Assembly (NCBI GenBank): GCA_963932955.1
Contig: CAWVRK010000012.1
Span: forward strand, 1-54,550
Origin: Flavicella sp963932955
GTDB lineage: Bacteria; Bacteroidota; Bacteroidia; Flavobacteriales; Flavobacteriaceae
Length of the DNA stretch: 54,550 nt
Direction: 5' to 3'
Under the pieces are notes generated by a model. It did not search any database. It worked only from the letters and a program-made list of their open reading frames with translations, and was not told where the DNA came from. The translations under genes were made by a program, and so were the position numbers. Shown here piece by piece: positions 17,268 through 26,312 of the stretch. How positions within the stretch are numbered: position 1 is the first letter of the stretch; each line of letters opens with the position of its first letter.

Positions 17268-17897
17268 TTAGAATCCTTCGGCGGCAGTCTTGACAAACAT
17301 TCTCTGAAAACGCTCCAACCTAGGAATGGAAACCTTTTGAATATAGCGGTTGTTGGGATTGTTTTTTTCAAAATTCTGATGTTCTTCCTCCGCTTTGTAG
17401 AATTTTTTAAAGGGTAGAATTTCTGTTTGCATTTTTCCTGCGTAAATTTTTCGATTCAAAACGGAATACAAGGAATCTATGGCATCTTTTTCCTTCTTGT
17501 TTTGGTGAAACACAACAGACCTGTAGGCTGTTCCAAAATCAGGAAATTGCCCATAAGTGGTTGGATCTTGCGAACCAAAGTAAACTGTCAATAAGTTTTG
17601 ATAGGAAATTTTGGAAGGATTGTAATAAACTGCAACCGTTTCAGCGTGTCCCGAAGCACCGCTACTTGTGGATTTATAGGTAGGATTCTCCTCCTGTCCA
17701 CCAGAATAGCCGGAAACTGCTTCTTCCACGCCATCCACACTCTCAAAAATAGTTTCCACACACCAAAAGCAACCACTAGCAAAATAAGCTACTCTTAAAG
17801 AGTCCTTTGGTGTTTGCGCCTTGGCTTGATTTCCAAATATTACAAAAACCAAAAAAATACGGGTGTAAAAAAGAAGAAATCGCTTTTGTTTGCACAT
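17268..17897 (-). CDS. msrA: Peptide-methionine (S)-S-oxide reductase MsrA, exported form
   Basis: A 209-residue MsrA, which reduces the S epimer of methionine sulfoxide in proteins. The catalytic GCFWC motif places the nucleophile at C43, followed by GVEEAVSGYSGG, the YKSTSSGASGHAETV segment and TAYRSVVFHQN. Residues ~1-28 (RFLLFYTRIFLVFVIFGNQAKAQ) form a signal peptide with a likely cleavage after AKA or AQ, so repair would take place in the periplasm. No MsrB domain is fused. It converges on the membrane protein gene 20 nt away. Confidence 0.92.
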   Translation of the reverse strand: MCKQKRFLLFYTRIFLVFVIFGNQAKAQTPKDSLRVAYFASGCFWCVETIFESVDGVEEAVSGYSGGQEENPTYKSTSSGASGHAETVAVYYNPSKISYQNLLTVYFGSQDPTTYGQFPDFGTAYRSVVFHQNKKEKDAIDSLYSVLNRKIYAGKMQTEILPFKKFYKAEEEHQNFEKNNPNNRYIQKVSIPRLERFQRMFVKTAAEGF

Positions 17898-18063
17898 ATT
17901 AAAAGGGCTACGGTAGTTTAATGCTGTACTGCAATATAGCCAATTTTCAGGAATTCATAAGCTCGCTACTTGGACGTCAAGGGCATTTGTAAACACTGAG
18001 AATGTTTTTTGTTGGTTTTCCTTTTTCTAATTGTTACATTTGTCTTTCAATCCAAAACCATAT

Positions 18064-19149
18064 ATGGAACAGTTTATAGTATCCGCGAGAAAGTACCGTC
18101 CTCAAGTTTTCGAAGACGTAGTGGGGCAACAAGCCATCACAAATACTTTGGAAAATGCTATAAAAAACAACCATTTGGCACAGGCACTCCTTTTTACAGG
18201 TCCACGTGGGGTTGGAAAAACAAGCTGTGCTCGGATACTCGCCAAAAAAATCAACGACCAAGAAGGAGCCCACATAGACGAAGATTTTGCATTTAACATC
18301 TTCGAATTGGATGCTGCATCCAACAATTCAGTAGACGACATTCGCTCATTGACGGACCAGGTAAGAATTCCACCTCAAACTGGAAAATTTAAAGTGTACA
18401 TCATCGATGAGGTTCACATGCTTTCCCAAGCGGCTTTCAACGCTTTTTTAAAAACCTTGGAAGAACCACCTGCCCATGCCATTTTTATTTTGGCCACCAC
18501 TGAAAAACACAAAATCATTCCAACCATCTTGTCGCGTTGTCAGATTTTTGATTTCAAAAGAATCGGTGTGTTGGACGCTAAAAACCATTTGAAAAAGATT
18601 GCACAAGAACAGCAAATAAACGCGGATGATGACGCCTTACACATCATCGCTCAAAAAGCAGATGGTGCCATGAGAGATGCGCTTTCTATTTTTGACCGAG
18701 TCATTAGTTTTTCAGGAAAAACGTTGACACGAGAAGCCGTTACGGAAAACCTCAATGTACTGGATTATGACGAATATTTCAAGGTTACGGATTTATTGTT
18801 GGGAAACAACATTCCTCAAGTACTCATCCAATTCAACTCTATTTTGAGCAAAGGTTTTGAGGGACATCATTTTATCAATGGACTGGCCTCTCATTTTAGA
18901 GACCTCTTGGTTTCCAAGGACGCACAGACCATTCCACTTTTAGAAGTGGGAGATGCTGCTAAAAAGAGGTACCTGACCCAAGCCGCTGCTGCTCCACTGC
19001 CCTTTTTGATGCAAGCCATTGAAAAAGCCAATGCCTGTGATCTCAAATACAAAACGAGTAAAAACCAACGCCTGCTTGTAGAACTTAGCCTCATGCAAAT
19101 AGCATCCCTCACATTCGAGGCAGAAAAAAAAAAAGCAGTAACTACATAA
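18064..19149 (+). CDS. dnaX: DNA polymerase III gamma subunit frame (dnaX, zero-frame product)
   Basis: The zero frame encodes 361 residues of the clamp-loader ATPase: Walker A GPRGVGKT (46-53), Walker B DEVHML (115-120), and sensor 1 ATTEKHK with SRC after it. The region between Walker A and B has no zinc-binding cysteines; as I recall, DnaX of Bacteroidota often lacks them. It then runs into 11 A residues (19124-19134) and stops at TAA 19147-19149, right after clamp-loader domain III. That is about where a gamma form would end. The tau-specific C-terminal part lies in the -1 frame (next entry). The ATG at 18064 (MEQFIVSARKYRP) is preferred to an in-frame ATG 11 codons earlier, because the family starts here. 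Confidence 0.93.
   Translation: MEQFIVSARKYRPQVFEDVVGQQAITNTLENAIKNNHLAQALLFTGPRGVGKTSCARILAKKINDQEGAHIDEDFAFNIFELDAASNNSVDDIRSLTDQVRIPPQTGKFKVYIIDEVHMLSQAAFNAFLKTLEEPPAHAIFILATTEKHKIIPTILSRCQIFDFKRIGVLDAKNHLKKIAQEQQINADDDALHIIAQKADGAMRDALSIFDRVISFSGKTLTREAVTENLNVLDYDEYFKVTDLLLGNNIPQVLIQFNSILSKGFEGHHFINGLASHFRDLLVSKDAQTIPLLEVGDAAKKRYLTQAAAAPLPFLMQAIEKANACDLKYKTSKNQRLLVELSLMQIASLTFEAEKKKAVTT
19124..19134 (+). other. A11 slippery run in dnaX, candidate programmed frameshift or transcriptional slippage site
   Basis: Eleven consecutive A residues are read gaA AAA AAA AAA gca in the zero frame, so a -1 slip re-pairs perfectly with the same Lys codons. The zero frame meets TAA at 19147 and the +1 frame meets TAA at 19139, while the -1 frame stays open for 214 more codons and gives the tau-like C-terminus. 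I see no strong stem-loop just downstream, which would favour RNA-polymerase slippage over ribosomal frameshifting. A homopolymer sequencing error (12 A in reality) is the main alternative. Confidence 0.6.
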
Positions 19150-19778
19150 TCCCCGCCTCTTTTTTTAGGGCAAAACAGGTCAAAGAAGTTTTAGAAGTTC
19201 CCAAAGCAAAAGAACCTGATGCTCCAAAAAAAGAACCGGAAACCCCTTCCAAACCCGAAGAAAGTTCAAGTCCAACTACAAATAGCACCAAACCAACGCC
19301 TGTCTTAAAAGGGACACGTATGCGTACTTCTGCCCTCTCTCTCAAAAGTGTACATCAGAAAGTAGCTGCATTTGCTGGCGTAGAAGAAGCGGAAATCGAC
19401 AGGGACACACTTCCAAAAACACCTTGTAGTGAAGAAAAATTGCTCAAATTATGGAAGGGATATGCAGAAGATTTGCACAAATTAGGAGATAAAAGTCTTT
19501 CATCCATTCTCTCCGCTTCCTCACCCACATTGAACAACTTTGCAATCCATTTGACACTCCCAAGCAAATTTATGGAAGAACAGTTGCTGCGTGCACGTCC
19601 AAAAATATTAAAATTCCTAAGGGAAAGTGCCAACAATTTTAGCTTAGACCTTCACATACAAGTACTCGAAACCGAAGCCAAAAAGTTTGTGTACACCCCA
19701 CAAGAGAAATACGAAAAATTAAATGAAATCAACCCCAATATAGAATTGTTACGAAAACGTTTCAAATTGGATCTTTAG
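19134..19778 (+). CDS. dnaX: dnaX tau C-terminal extension in the -1 frame
   Basis: From the A run the -1 frame reads SSNYIIPASFFRAKQV, then a Pro/Lys/Glu/Thr-rich linker (~19185-19320), then a ~150-residue folded domain with KLWKGYAEDLHKLGDKSLSS, NFAIHLTLPSKF and ILKFLRESANNFSLDLHI. This matches the C-terminal domain I remember for Bacteroidota DnaX, and the IIPASFF start follows directly on the zero-frame Lys codons. Joined, the tau-like product would be 571 residues. The domain should bind the polymerase core and helicase. No separate gene is likely: the first ATG in this stretch (19320) lies at the end of the linker, not at a natural start. Confidence 0.85.
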   Translation, partial: SSNYIIPASFFRAKQVKEVLEVPKAKEPDAPKKEPETPSKPEESSSPTTNSTKPTPVLKGTRMRTSALSLKSVHQKVAAFAGVEEAEIDRDTLPKTPCSEEKLLKLWKGYAEDLHKLGDKSLSSILSASSPTLNNFAIHLTLPSKFMEEQLLRARPKILKFLRESANNFSLDLHIQVLETEAKKFVYTPQEKYEKLNEINPNIELLRKRFKLDL

Positions 19779-19837
19779 ACTTTTAAAAAACATTTTTTTT
19801 AGAAGACTTATTTATATCTTACCAAAAAATAATCGCT

Positions 19838-20680
19838 GTGCACCAATTCAATAAAATATTAATCGGAATCGCATTCTCGCCAAACTTAGAGCAAAATATT
19901 TTTGAGTCCATTCGACTATCAAACATGTTCAATGCCCAATTGATTTGCGTACATGTTGGAAAGCAAACAGCAGAAAAGGAAGCGCAACTTCAAAAACTCA
20001 TCGCAGGGGCACCAAAGCTTGAAAAACCTATCAAAACATTCTTTCAAGAAGGAATTCCAAGCAAAGTGATCTTGGATGTTTGTCGTCAAGAAAACATTGA
20101 CTTGTTGATTTTAGGGGCACTTCAAAAGGAAAACATTTACAAGTACTACGTAGGTTCCATTGCCCGTGTATTGACTCGAAAAGCACCTTGTTCGGTCTTG
20201 TTGTTGATCAAGCATTCCATTACGAGAATCCCCTGCAAACATATTGTCGTCAATGGTCTAAAAAACCCAAAGACAGAAGAAACCTTGCGGACTTCCTTTT
20301 ATGTTTCTCAAAGTTTGGGATGTAAAAAAATAACCATCATAGAAGAAATCACCCAAGGGGAAATTCACGTAAAAATCAACGACGACCTCTCGTTGAGAAA
20401 GGCAAGCATTGCAAGGGAACGCTTAATGACAAGAGAAGACATTCGAGTCAAAGATCTTTTGAAGCGCATTCGCGAAGATTTGAAAAAAGAAATCTCGATA
20501 CATACCCAAAGTATTTTTGGAAAAAGAGGGTATTCCATTGGCCACTATGCACGTGTTGTAAGAGCGGACCTTTTAATCATGAATGCCCCCGACAAAACCT
20601 CTTTGCTCGATCGCATATTTCCTCATGACATCGAATACATTTTGTCAGAATTGCCAACAGACGTTCTAATTGTAAAATAA
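19838..20680 (+). CDS. Universal stress protein (UspA superfamily), two-domain
   Basis: A 280-residue protein with two UspA-like folds. The first begins KILIGIAFSPNLEQNIFESI and ends ILGALQKENIYKYYVGSIARVLTRKAPCSVLLL, which resembles the G-x2-G-x9-G-S/T nucleotide loop in degenerate form. The second half (~130-280) ends with DLLIMNAPDKTS...LPTDVLIVK. The start codon is GTG at 19838; no ATG gives the full first strand. It ends 3 nt before the SulP transporter ATG, so the two are almost certainly co-transcribed and perhaps translationally coupled. A stress- or nucleotide-responsive regulator of the transporter is a plausible role but an inference. Confidence 0.85.
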   Translation: MHQFNKILIGIAFSPNLEQNIFESIRLSNMFNAQLICVHVGKQTAEKEAQLQKLIAGAPKLEKPIKTFFQEGIPSKVILDVCRQENIDLLILGALQKENIYKYYVGSIARVLTRKAPCSVLLLIKHSITRIPCKHIVVNGLKNPKTEETLRTSFYVSQSLGCKKITIIEEITQGEIHVKINDDLSLRKASIARERLMTREDIRVKDLLKRIREDLKKEISIHTQSIFGKRGYSIGHYARVVRADLLIMNAPDKTSLLDRIFPHDIEYILSELPTDVLIVK

Positions 20681-20683
20681 CTT

Positions 20684-22882
20684 ATGGTAAAAAAACAAGC
20701 TACTCTTAAGACTTTTGTAAGTGACATTCCCAAAAACATTTTTTCGGGATTTGTTGTTTCCTTAATCGCCCTTCCGTTGGGGCTTGGATTGGCACTGGCC
20801 TCCGAAGCTCCGCCAATTGCAGGCATCATCTCTGCCATCGTTGGAGGGGTTGTTGTGGCTCTTGTAGGAGGTTCACATGTCACCATTACTGGTCCTGGAA
20901 ATGGCCTCGTCGTGGTGTTGCTCAGTGCCATCACCACGCTTGCTGCTGGTGATTTGCAACAAGGCTATCTCTATACCCTGGCAGCTATTGTCATTTCAGG
21001 CTTGCTGATGATTTTACTCGGCTTTTTACGTTTGGGTATTTTGAGCGATTTCTTCCCATCCTCCGCAATACAAGGCATGCTGGCAGCCATTGGAATCGGT
21101 ATTTTTGCCAAACAATTTCACGTCATGTTTGGGAACCTAAGTTTGCAAGGCAGTACGATCGATTTGCTATTGGAAATACCGAATACCTGTTGGAACTTTT
21201 TTCATGACGACCAAAACCAAATTGCTGCAATTGTTGGTCTTCTAAGCTTGGGGATTATGGGCTATTATTCAAAAATCAGAAACCGATTTTTTCAATTGAT
21301 TCCGGCGCCAATGTGGATTGTCGTACTGGCAGTTGGAATGAGCTATTACTACAAGTTTATAAGCACTACCCCTTACCCTATTGCCAAAGAATTGCTGATC
21401 AACATTCCCAAAAACATTCTTAGCAACCTCGCTTTTCCAGACTTTTCGATTATCGGTACTTCTCAATTTATCAACGTGGTCATCTCCATCACTCTGATTT
21501 CCAGTATTGAATCTCTTTTAAGCATCAAAGCGGTGGACAAACTGGATCCCTTGGCAAGGCGTTCCAACACCAACAAAGATTTGAAAGCACTAGGTTTGGC
21601 GAGTAGTATCAGTGGGTTTTTAGGCGGTTTGAATGTCGTAACAGTGATTGCAAGAAGCTCGGTAAATTCGAACAACGGAGCCACCAATCGATCTGCCAAT
21701 TTCTTTCACGCCAGTTTTTTGGTGCTCTTTTTGCTCTTGTTTCAAGAGCAATTGAGAAAAATTCCATTGCCTGCATTGGCTGCAATATTGGTGTATACAG
21801 GCTACAAATTGGCAGACCCAAAGAACATTTCAAAAATAGTTCGCATTGGAAAAGAACAATTGTTTATTTTCTCTACGACACTTATCGTGACAATATGTAC
21901 CAATCTTATTTTAGGCATCTTTTCTGGCATCCTCATTACCTTTGTCATCCATGTTATCGTAAATAAAAGTTTGTTTGATTTTACACGAAATATTTTGAAA
22001 CCAAATGTATTGATGTACAAAGAAGCTGACGAAAAACAAAATTATTACGTCAGTGTCGTCAATTTCTGCACCTTTTTGAATTATTCAAAATTAAAATCCA
22101 AATTAGACCAAATTCCCGAAAACCAAGATGTAATCGTGGATTTTTCAAGGTGTAGTTTTGTGGACCATACCGTCATGGAAAACCTAAACAATTACATGAG
22201 TACTTTTACGTCCAAAGGAGGGCATTTTGAAGTCATCGGGCTGGACCTTCATGGGGCAGACACAAACCATCCTTTTGCGATGAGAAGAATCTCAGCAACC
22301 AAAAGAATGGCCGCGAGAAACCTGACCAAAAGACAAAAATCCTTGCAGAGTATTGCCAATGATTTTCATTGGAATTACCAACCTTTTCGTAAAAAACCCT
22401 TTCCTTTACTCAAAGATTTTGGCTTTTTCAAAACCAAGAGTATTCTCAAAATTAAAAACGTTCTCTACAACGAACACTGTACATTGTTTGATGTCTTGTA
22501 CACCGAAGGAGAATTCATCGCCAAACAAGTTGTTCGCAGCACCATGATGCACATCAAATTAGATAAAAAAGCTCCTTTCTTTACGCTCGATCGAGATGGA
22601 CTCTTCGAGTATATTTACCATTTGACCGGATACAAAGACATCCCAATAAAGGGGCATCCCGACTTTTCCAAGCGTTTTTTCTTGTATGGAAACGACCAAA
22701 AAGCCATCGAATCTTTTTTTACAGATGAATTGGTTTTGTTTTTTGAAAGCAATACCTATTACCACATAGAAGCTACAGACGCTGGATTGCTTATTGTACA
22801 CAAAGAAAGATTGGCGAGCGTCAAAGAAATAAAAGCGCTGGGAGACTTTAGCATCCGATTGCACGACATCATTAAAAATTAA
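20684..22882 (+). CDS. SulP family anion transporter with STAS domain and C-terminal extension
   Basis: A 732-residue protein. Residues ~1-430 are the SulP membrane domain (PKNIFSGFVVSLIALPLGLGLALAS, GSHVTITGPGNGL, FPSSAIQGMLAAIGIGIFAKQ, and GFLGGLNVVTVIARSSVNSNNGATNRSAN in the later helices). Residues ~440-545 are a STAS domain with DVIVDFSRCSFVDHTVMENL. A further ~170 residues, from NYQPFRKKPFPLL onward, form a soluble domain ending FFLYGNDQKAIESFFTDELVLFFE and LLIVHKERLASVKEI, which I cannot name. Substrate could be sulfate, bicarbonate or another anion. It sits between a universal stress protein (3 nt) and miaE (12 nt). Confidence 0.9.
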   Translation: MVKKQATLKTFVSDIPKNIFSGFVVSLIALPLGLGLALASEAPPIAGIISAIVGGVVVALVGGSHVTITGPGNGLVVVLLSAITTLAAGDLQQGYLYTLAAIVISGLLMILLGFLRLGILSDFFPSSAIQGMLAAIGIGIFAKQFHVMFGNLSLQGSTIDLLLEIPNTCWNFFHDDQNQIAAIVGLLSLGIMGYYSKIRNRFFQLIPAPMWIVVLAVGMSYYYKFISTTPYPIAKELLINIPKNILSNLAFPDFSIIGTSQFINVVISITLISSIESLLSIKAVDKLDPLARRSNTNKDLKALGLASSISGFLGGLNVVTVIARSSVNSNNGATNRSANFFHASFLVLFLLLFQEQLRKIPLPALAAILVYTGYKLADPKNISKIVRIGKEQLFIFSTTLIVTICTNLILGIFSGILITFVIHVIVNKSLFDFTRNILKPNVLMYKEADEKQNYYVSVVNFCTFLNYSKLKSKLDQIPENQDVIVDFSRCSFVDHTVMENLNNYMSTFTSKGGHFEVIGLDLHGADTNHPFAMRRISATKRMAARNLTKRQKSLQSIANDFHWNYQPFRKKPFPLLKDFGFFKTKSILKIKNVLYNEHCTLFDVLYTEGEFIAKQVVRSTMMHIKLDKKAPFFTLDRDGLFEYIYHLTGYKDIPIKGHPDFSKRFFLYGNDQKAIESFFTDELVLFFESNTYYHIEATDAGLLIVHKERLASVKEIKALGDFSIRLHDIIKN

Positions 22883-22894
22883 ACAACCTATATT

Positions 22895-23476
22895 ATGTTA
22901 GGATTGAAACTACCAACGGATCCAAGATGGGCCGACATCGCAGAAAAAAACATTTCTGAAATTTTAATAGACCACGCTCATTGTGAACAAAAAGCCGCCT
23001 CTACAGCGATCTCTCTCATTGTCAGTTTTCCTGAATACACAGATTTAGTAACGGACATGATCGCCTTGGTCAAAGAAGAAATGAGTCATTTCAAATTGGT
23101 ACACGACCGGTTGATCCGTTTGGGCATTTCTTTGGGAAGAGACCGAAAAGACAGCTATGTATTGGCTCTGTTGAAATTTTTCCCAAAAGGGGGGAGTCGA
23201 ACGGACCAATTGGTACACAGACTGCTCTGTGCCGCTTTGATTGAAGCAAGAAGCTGCGAACGCTTCCGATTGCTATCTGAGCATCTTGAAGACAGAGAAC
23301 TGGCTACCTTTTACAGAGATTTGATGGTCTCAGAAGCCAATCACTACACCCTATTCTTACAACATGCGCGCAACTACGGCAACCGCAAAGAAGTAGACCA
23401 AAAATGGGACTCCTTGTTGGAGTTTGAAGCCGAAATCATCAAAGAGCTCGGTACCCAAGAGACAATTCACGGATAG
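22895..23476 (+). CDS. miaE: tRNA-(ms2io6A)37-hydroxylase MiaE
   Basis: A 193-residue ferritin-like di-iron monooxygenase that hydroxylates the isopentenyl group of ms2i6A at position 37 of tRNAs reading UNN codons. Metal ligands are visible in the order Glu of SEILIDHAHCEQ, EEMSHF, EARSCERF and SEANHYTLF. Length is standard. It starts 12 nt behind the SulP gene and is followed 29 nt later by a TIGR02757 gene, so it probably belongs to a four-gene transcript beginning at the universal stress protein. A link between the anion transporter and tRNA modification is not evident. Confidence 0.92.
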   Translation: MLGLKLPTDPRWADIAEKNISEILIDHAHCEQKAASTAISLIVSFPEYTDLVTDMIALVKEEMSHFKLVHDRLIRLGISLGRDRKDSYVLALLKFFPKGGSRTDQLVHRLLCAALIEARSCERFRLLSEHLEDRELATFYRDLMVSEANHYTLFLQHARNYGNRKEVDQKWDSLLEFEAEIIKELGTQETIHG

Positions 23477-23505
23477 GGATTTATAAATCAAGTCTCGCAT
23501 ACAAC

Positions 23506-24270
23506 ATGAAGCAAGCCGAACTCAAAGAATTTCTCGATCAAAAAGTCGTGCAGTACAACACCTTGGATTTTATAGAGACCGATCCAGTCCAAATTCCCCA
23601 TCGATATGCCGCAAAAGAAGACCGAGAAATTTCTGGTTTTTTAGCAGCCACCATCGCTTGGGGCAAACGAGACATGATCATCAAAAACAGTTTGAAAATG
23701 ATGGACTTTTTGGGGAATTCTCCTTTTGATTTTATTCTGAATCATTCTGAAAAGCAACTGGACTCCATCGATTCTTTTGTTCACCGAACCTTCAACGTGG
23801 AAGATTTTAAATATTTTATCAAAGCCTTGCAACACCTCTACAAAAACCATGGAGGATTGGAAAGTGTATTTACCAAACACCAAGGTGCAGATTCGATGCA
23901 AATAGCCATCCACGAGTTTAAAAAAGTGTTTTTTGAAATTCCCCATTTGTCCAGAACAACCAAACATGTCTCAGATCCTTTGAAAGGTTCCGCAGCCAAG
24001 CGCATCAACATGTATTTGCGGTGGATGGTCCGGGAGGATAATTTAGGGGTAGATTTGGGACTTTGGAAAAAAATTTCTCCAGCACTCCTCTCCTGCCCTT
24101 TGGATGTACACTCGGGAAATGTCGCTCGAAAATTAGGGCTACTCACACGCAAACAAAACGATGGAAAAGGACTCAAGGAATTGGACAGAGCCTTGCGAAA
24201 AATGGATCCCTTGGACCCCGTAAAATACGACTTTGCCCTTTTTGGATTGGGTGTTTTTGAAAAGTTTTAA
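23506..24270 (+). CDS. TIGR02757 family protein (DUF2400)
   Basis: A 254-residue protein of the TIGR02757/DUF2400 family. Recognised features are the N-terminal DPVQIPHRYAAKEDREISGFLAATIAWGKRDMI stretch in parts, LKGSAAKRINMYLRWMVR in the middle, and the C-terminal LDVHSGNVARKLGLL followed by DPVKYDFALFGLGV. The C-terminal arrangement reminds me of helix-hairpin-helix DNA glycosylases, but no activity is established for the family. It is the last gene of the same-strand run that includes usp, sulP and miaE, and it converges on the phosphotransferase gene. Confidence 0.88.
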   Translation: MKQAELKEFLDQKVVQYNTLDFIETDPVQIPHRYAAKEDREISGFLAATIAWGKRDMIIKNSLKMMDFLGNSPFDFILNHSEKQLDSIDSFVHRTFNVEDFKYFIKALQHLYKNHGGLESVFTKHQGADSMQIAIHEFKKVFFEIPHLSRTTKHVSDPLKGSAAKRINMYLRWMVREDNLGVDLGLWKKISPALLSCPLDVHSGNVARKLGLLTRKQNDGKGLKELDRALRKMDPLDPVKYDFALFGLGVFEKF

Positions 24271-24285
24271 AATCCATCTGCAAGT

Positions 24286-25269
24286 TCAACTTGAAGATTC
24301 GAAACGACTCAACACCTTACTTGCCATGCGTTCGCTGTATGTATTGATTTTCCAGTGTCCCGGACTCCATCCTTTTAAAAAACGATGAAAATCGGTCCAT
24401 GCGAATGGGTACAATTCGCGCCACGAGGTCTCCAAAGCAGTAAAATCTACTTGCTTTCCTCGACGAAGCACCGCTGCTTCAAGCGTTCTAAAATACACCT
24501 CCAACAAGTCCTCTTCCCATTGTTCACAAAGGCGATCACTCAAACAACTCCCAACAAAATAAGCCACATCTTGCATTCCACAACCGCCACCTATGTATTG
24601 AAAATCCAAAGCGGCAACCTGTGTTCCGTCTTCCGAAAAACAAAAATTAGCCAATTTGGCATCTCCATGGACAATTGTTTGAAAGGGACTTGAGTGCAAG
24701 ACATGAGCGATCTTTTTTGCTGCTCTTTTCAAGGGAATATCTGTCAATACGGCCCATTCATCTGGCCGTGTTTCCAAATGCCAGTAGGTCCCATTTTTCC
24801 ATAAATTCACAGGCGTTTCCTGAAGAAATTCTGCGTGAAAATGGGCCAGCCATTGCAGACAGCTATTTAATTCCTCACGCGTGACAATTGATTTACGCGC
24901 TGAATAGCCAGCAGCATCCAAATCTTCCAAAACCATGCACACTTCCGATCCTTGCTTCGCAATGCCCAAGCAATTAGGAATGCGACTCTCCGAGGTACAT
25001 CGAAAACTCCACGATTGATACCAGGCTGTTTCCACTTCATAGGATTTGACTTTTCGGTTGTGAGAAAAACTGGAATTCCAGCCTCTTGGATGCGCTGCTT
25101 CGCTTGGCGGGCAAACGTGCTTTACAACAACTGTTTTGACGGAACCATTTTCCAAGCCCACACGTAGAATACTGCCGTAACCACTCCACAGACTTTGCAA
25201 GGTTTCAACAAGGAAAAGCGAAGAAGCTCCTGTTTTTTCGAGAATCGTTTGTTTGACAAAGTCATTCAT
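24286..25269 (-). CDS. Kinase-fold phosphotransferase (EcKL/aminoglycoside phosphotransferase-like)
   Basis: A 327-residue protein with a small-molecule kinase fold. The catalytic loop is HGDAKLANFCF (His-Gly-Asp with the downstream Asn) and the metal-binding motif is LDFQYIGGGCGMQDVAYFVGS. An N-terminal lobe with LRVGLENGSVKTVVVKHV carries the likely ATP lysine, and MVLEDLDAAG forms the hinge. The pattern best fits the ecdysteroid-kinase-like/DUF1679 group that phosphorylates small alcohols; choline or aminoglycoside kinases are related. The substrate is unknown. It is monocistronic and convergent with the TIGR02757 gene. Confidence 0.8.
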   Translation of the reverse strand: MNDFVKQTILEKTGASSLFLVETLQSLWSGYGSILRVGLENGSVKTVVVKHVCPPSEAAHPRGWNSSFSHNRKVKSYEVETAWYQSWSFRCTSESRIPNCLGIAKQGSEVCMVLEDLDAAGYSARKSIVTREELNSCLQWLAHFHAEFLQETPVNLWKNGTYWHLETRPDEWAVLTDIPLKRAAKKIAHVLHSSPFQTIVHGDAKLANFCFSEDGTQVAALDFQYIGGGCGMQDVAYFVGSCLSDRLCEQWEEDLLEVYFRTLEAAVLRRGKQVDFTALETSWRELYPFAWTDFHRFLKGWSPGHWKINTYSERMASKVLSRFESSS

Positions 25270-25418
25270 CCATAAAAAGTATTGGATTACAAAGATAGGA
25301 ATTCATCGAATTGAAAATAAATACTTGCGGACAAATTAAGAATCTCAATTAGAAAATTCCTCGTAAAATCGTAACTTTGAAACTGCCAAGTGCTTTTGCT
25401 TGGTCAAGCAACACAAAA

Positions 25419-26312
25419 ATGCACCCAAAAAAACTTCATTTGCATCTTCTCCAGTCATTAACTGTTCCAAAACAATTTTCGGAATCCCGTTTGCAAGAGG
25501 CGGCAGTGGGTTTATTTAATAATATTTCTACCAAAAGCGGCCTTAAAAAAGCGCTTAAAAAAAAACTGATTTATCTGAATGGAAAGATTGCTTCTACGGC
25601 CGATTTTGTAAGAGGCGGTGAAAAGCTTGAATTGTTCCAAGATACGACAAGTGCAACCAAAGCTCAAATAGACCTGCCTGTTGAAGTGTTATTTGAAGAC
25701 GATCACCTTGCTTTTGTTTACAAACCCTCGGGAATTACTGTCAGTGGCAACAAAAAATGGACTTTAGAGAACGCATTGCAAAAAGCCTTGGGTCCCAGTT
25801 CCCAATTCGACGCATTGACCCGTCCAGAACCCATACACAGATTGGACCATCCAACTTCGGGAGTGCTTTTAATCGGGAAGACTTCCACAGCAGTCATTGC
25901 CTTAAACCAGCTCTTTGAAACTCGTAAGATTGTAAAAACCTATCTGACAGTTGTCATCGGTGAAATAAGTCCTTCCGGAAGTCTCGAAAACAAGATCGAC
26001 GGCAAAGATGCCAAAACTTCTTTTGCACTAATAGACCGGATAGCCTCCCCCCGCTTTGGATTTCTAAACCTTGTCACATTGCAACCGGAAACAGGGAGAA
26101 AACACCAAATCAGGAAACACCTGTCCGAAATGGGAAATCCCATTCTTGGAGACCGCTTGTATGGCAAAGAAACAAAGATTCTCAAAGGAAAAGGCCTGTA
26201 CTTACATGCCTCCAATTTGGCCTTTGTACACCCGGTTACAAAAGAAAACCTAAGGGTTTCTGCAGAAGTCCCTAAAAAATTTATAAAATTGTTTCCAAAC
26301 AAAACAGCTTAA
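25419..26312 (+). CDS. RluA family pseudouridine synthase
   Basis: A 297-residue pseudouridine synthase. The catalytic aspartate is D143 in HRLDHPTSGVLLIGKT, followed by KTYLTVVIGE, the binding-motif segment ETGRKHQIRKHLSEMGNPILGDRLYG and YLHASNLAFVHP. Residues ~30-80 resemble an S4 RNA-binding domain (GLKKALKKKLIYLNGKIASTADFVRGGEKLEL). I choose the ATG at 25419; an in-frame TTG 14 codons upstream is less likely. The target (23S rRNA or tRNA) cannot be assigned from sequence alone. Confidence 0.88.
   Translation: MHPKKLHLHLLQSLTVPKQFSESRLQEAAVGLFNNISTKSGLKKALKKKLIYLNGKIASTADFVRGGEKLELFQDTTSATKAQIDLPVEVLFEDDHLAFVYKPSGITVSGNKKWTLENALQKALGPSSQFDALTRPEPIHRLDHPTSGVLLIGKTSTAVIALNQLFETRKIVKTYLTVVIGEISPSGSLENKIDGKDAKTSFALIDRIASPRFGFLNLVTLQPETGRKHQIRKHLSEMGNPILGDRLYGKETKILKGKGLYLHASNLAFVHPVTKENLRVSAEVPKKFIKLFPNKTA

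Noticed and set aside
19150..19778. Separate gene starting at ATG 19320 behind dnaX
   Set aside because: The -1 frame is open back to the A run and reads the expected tau linker and IIPASFF; an internal start would lack the linker, so it is treated as part of dnaX.
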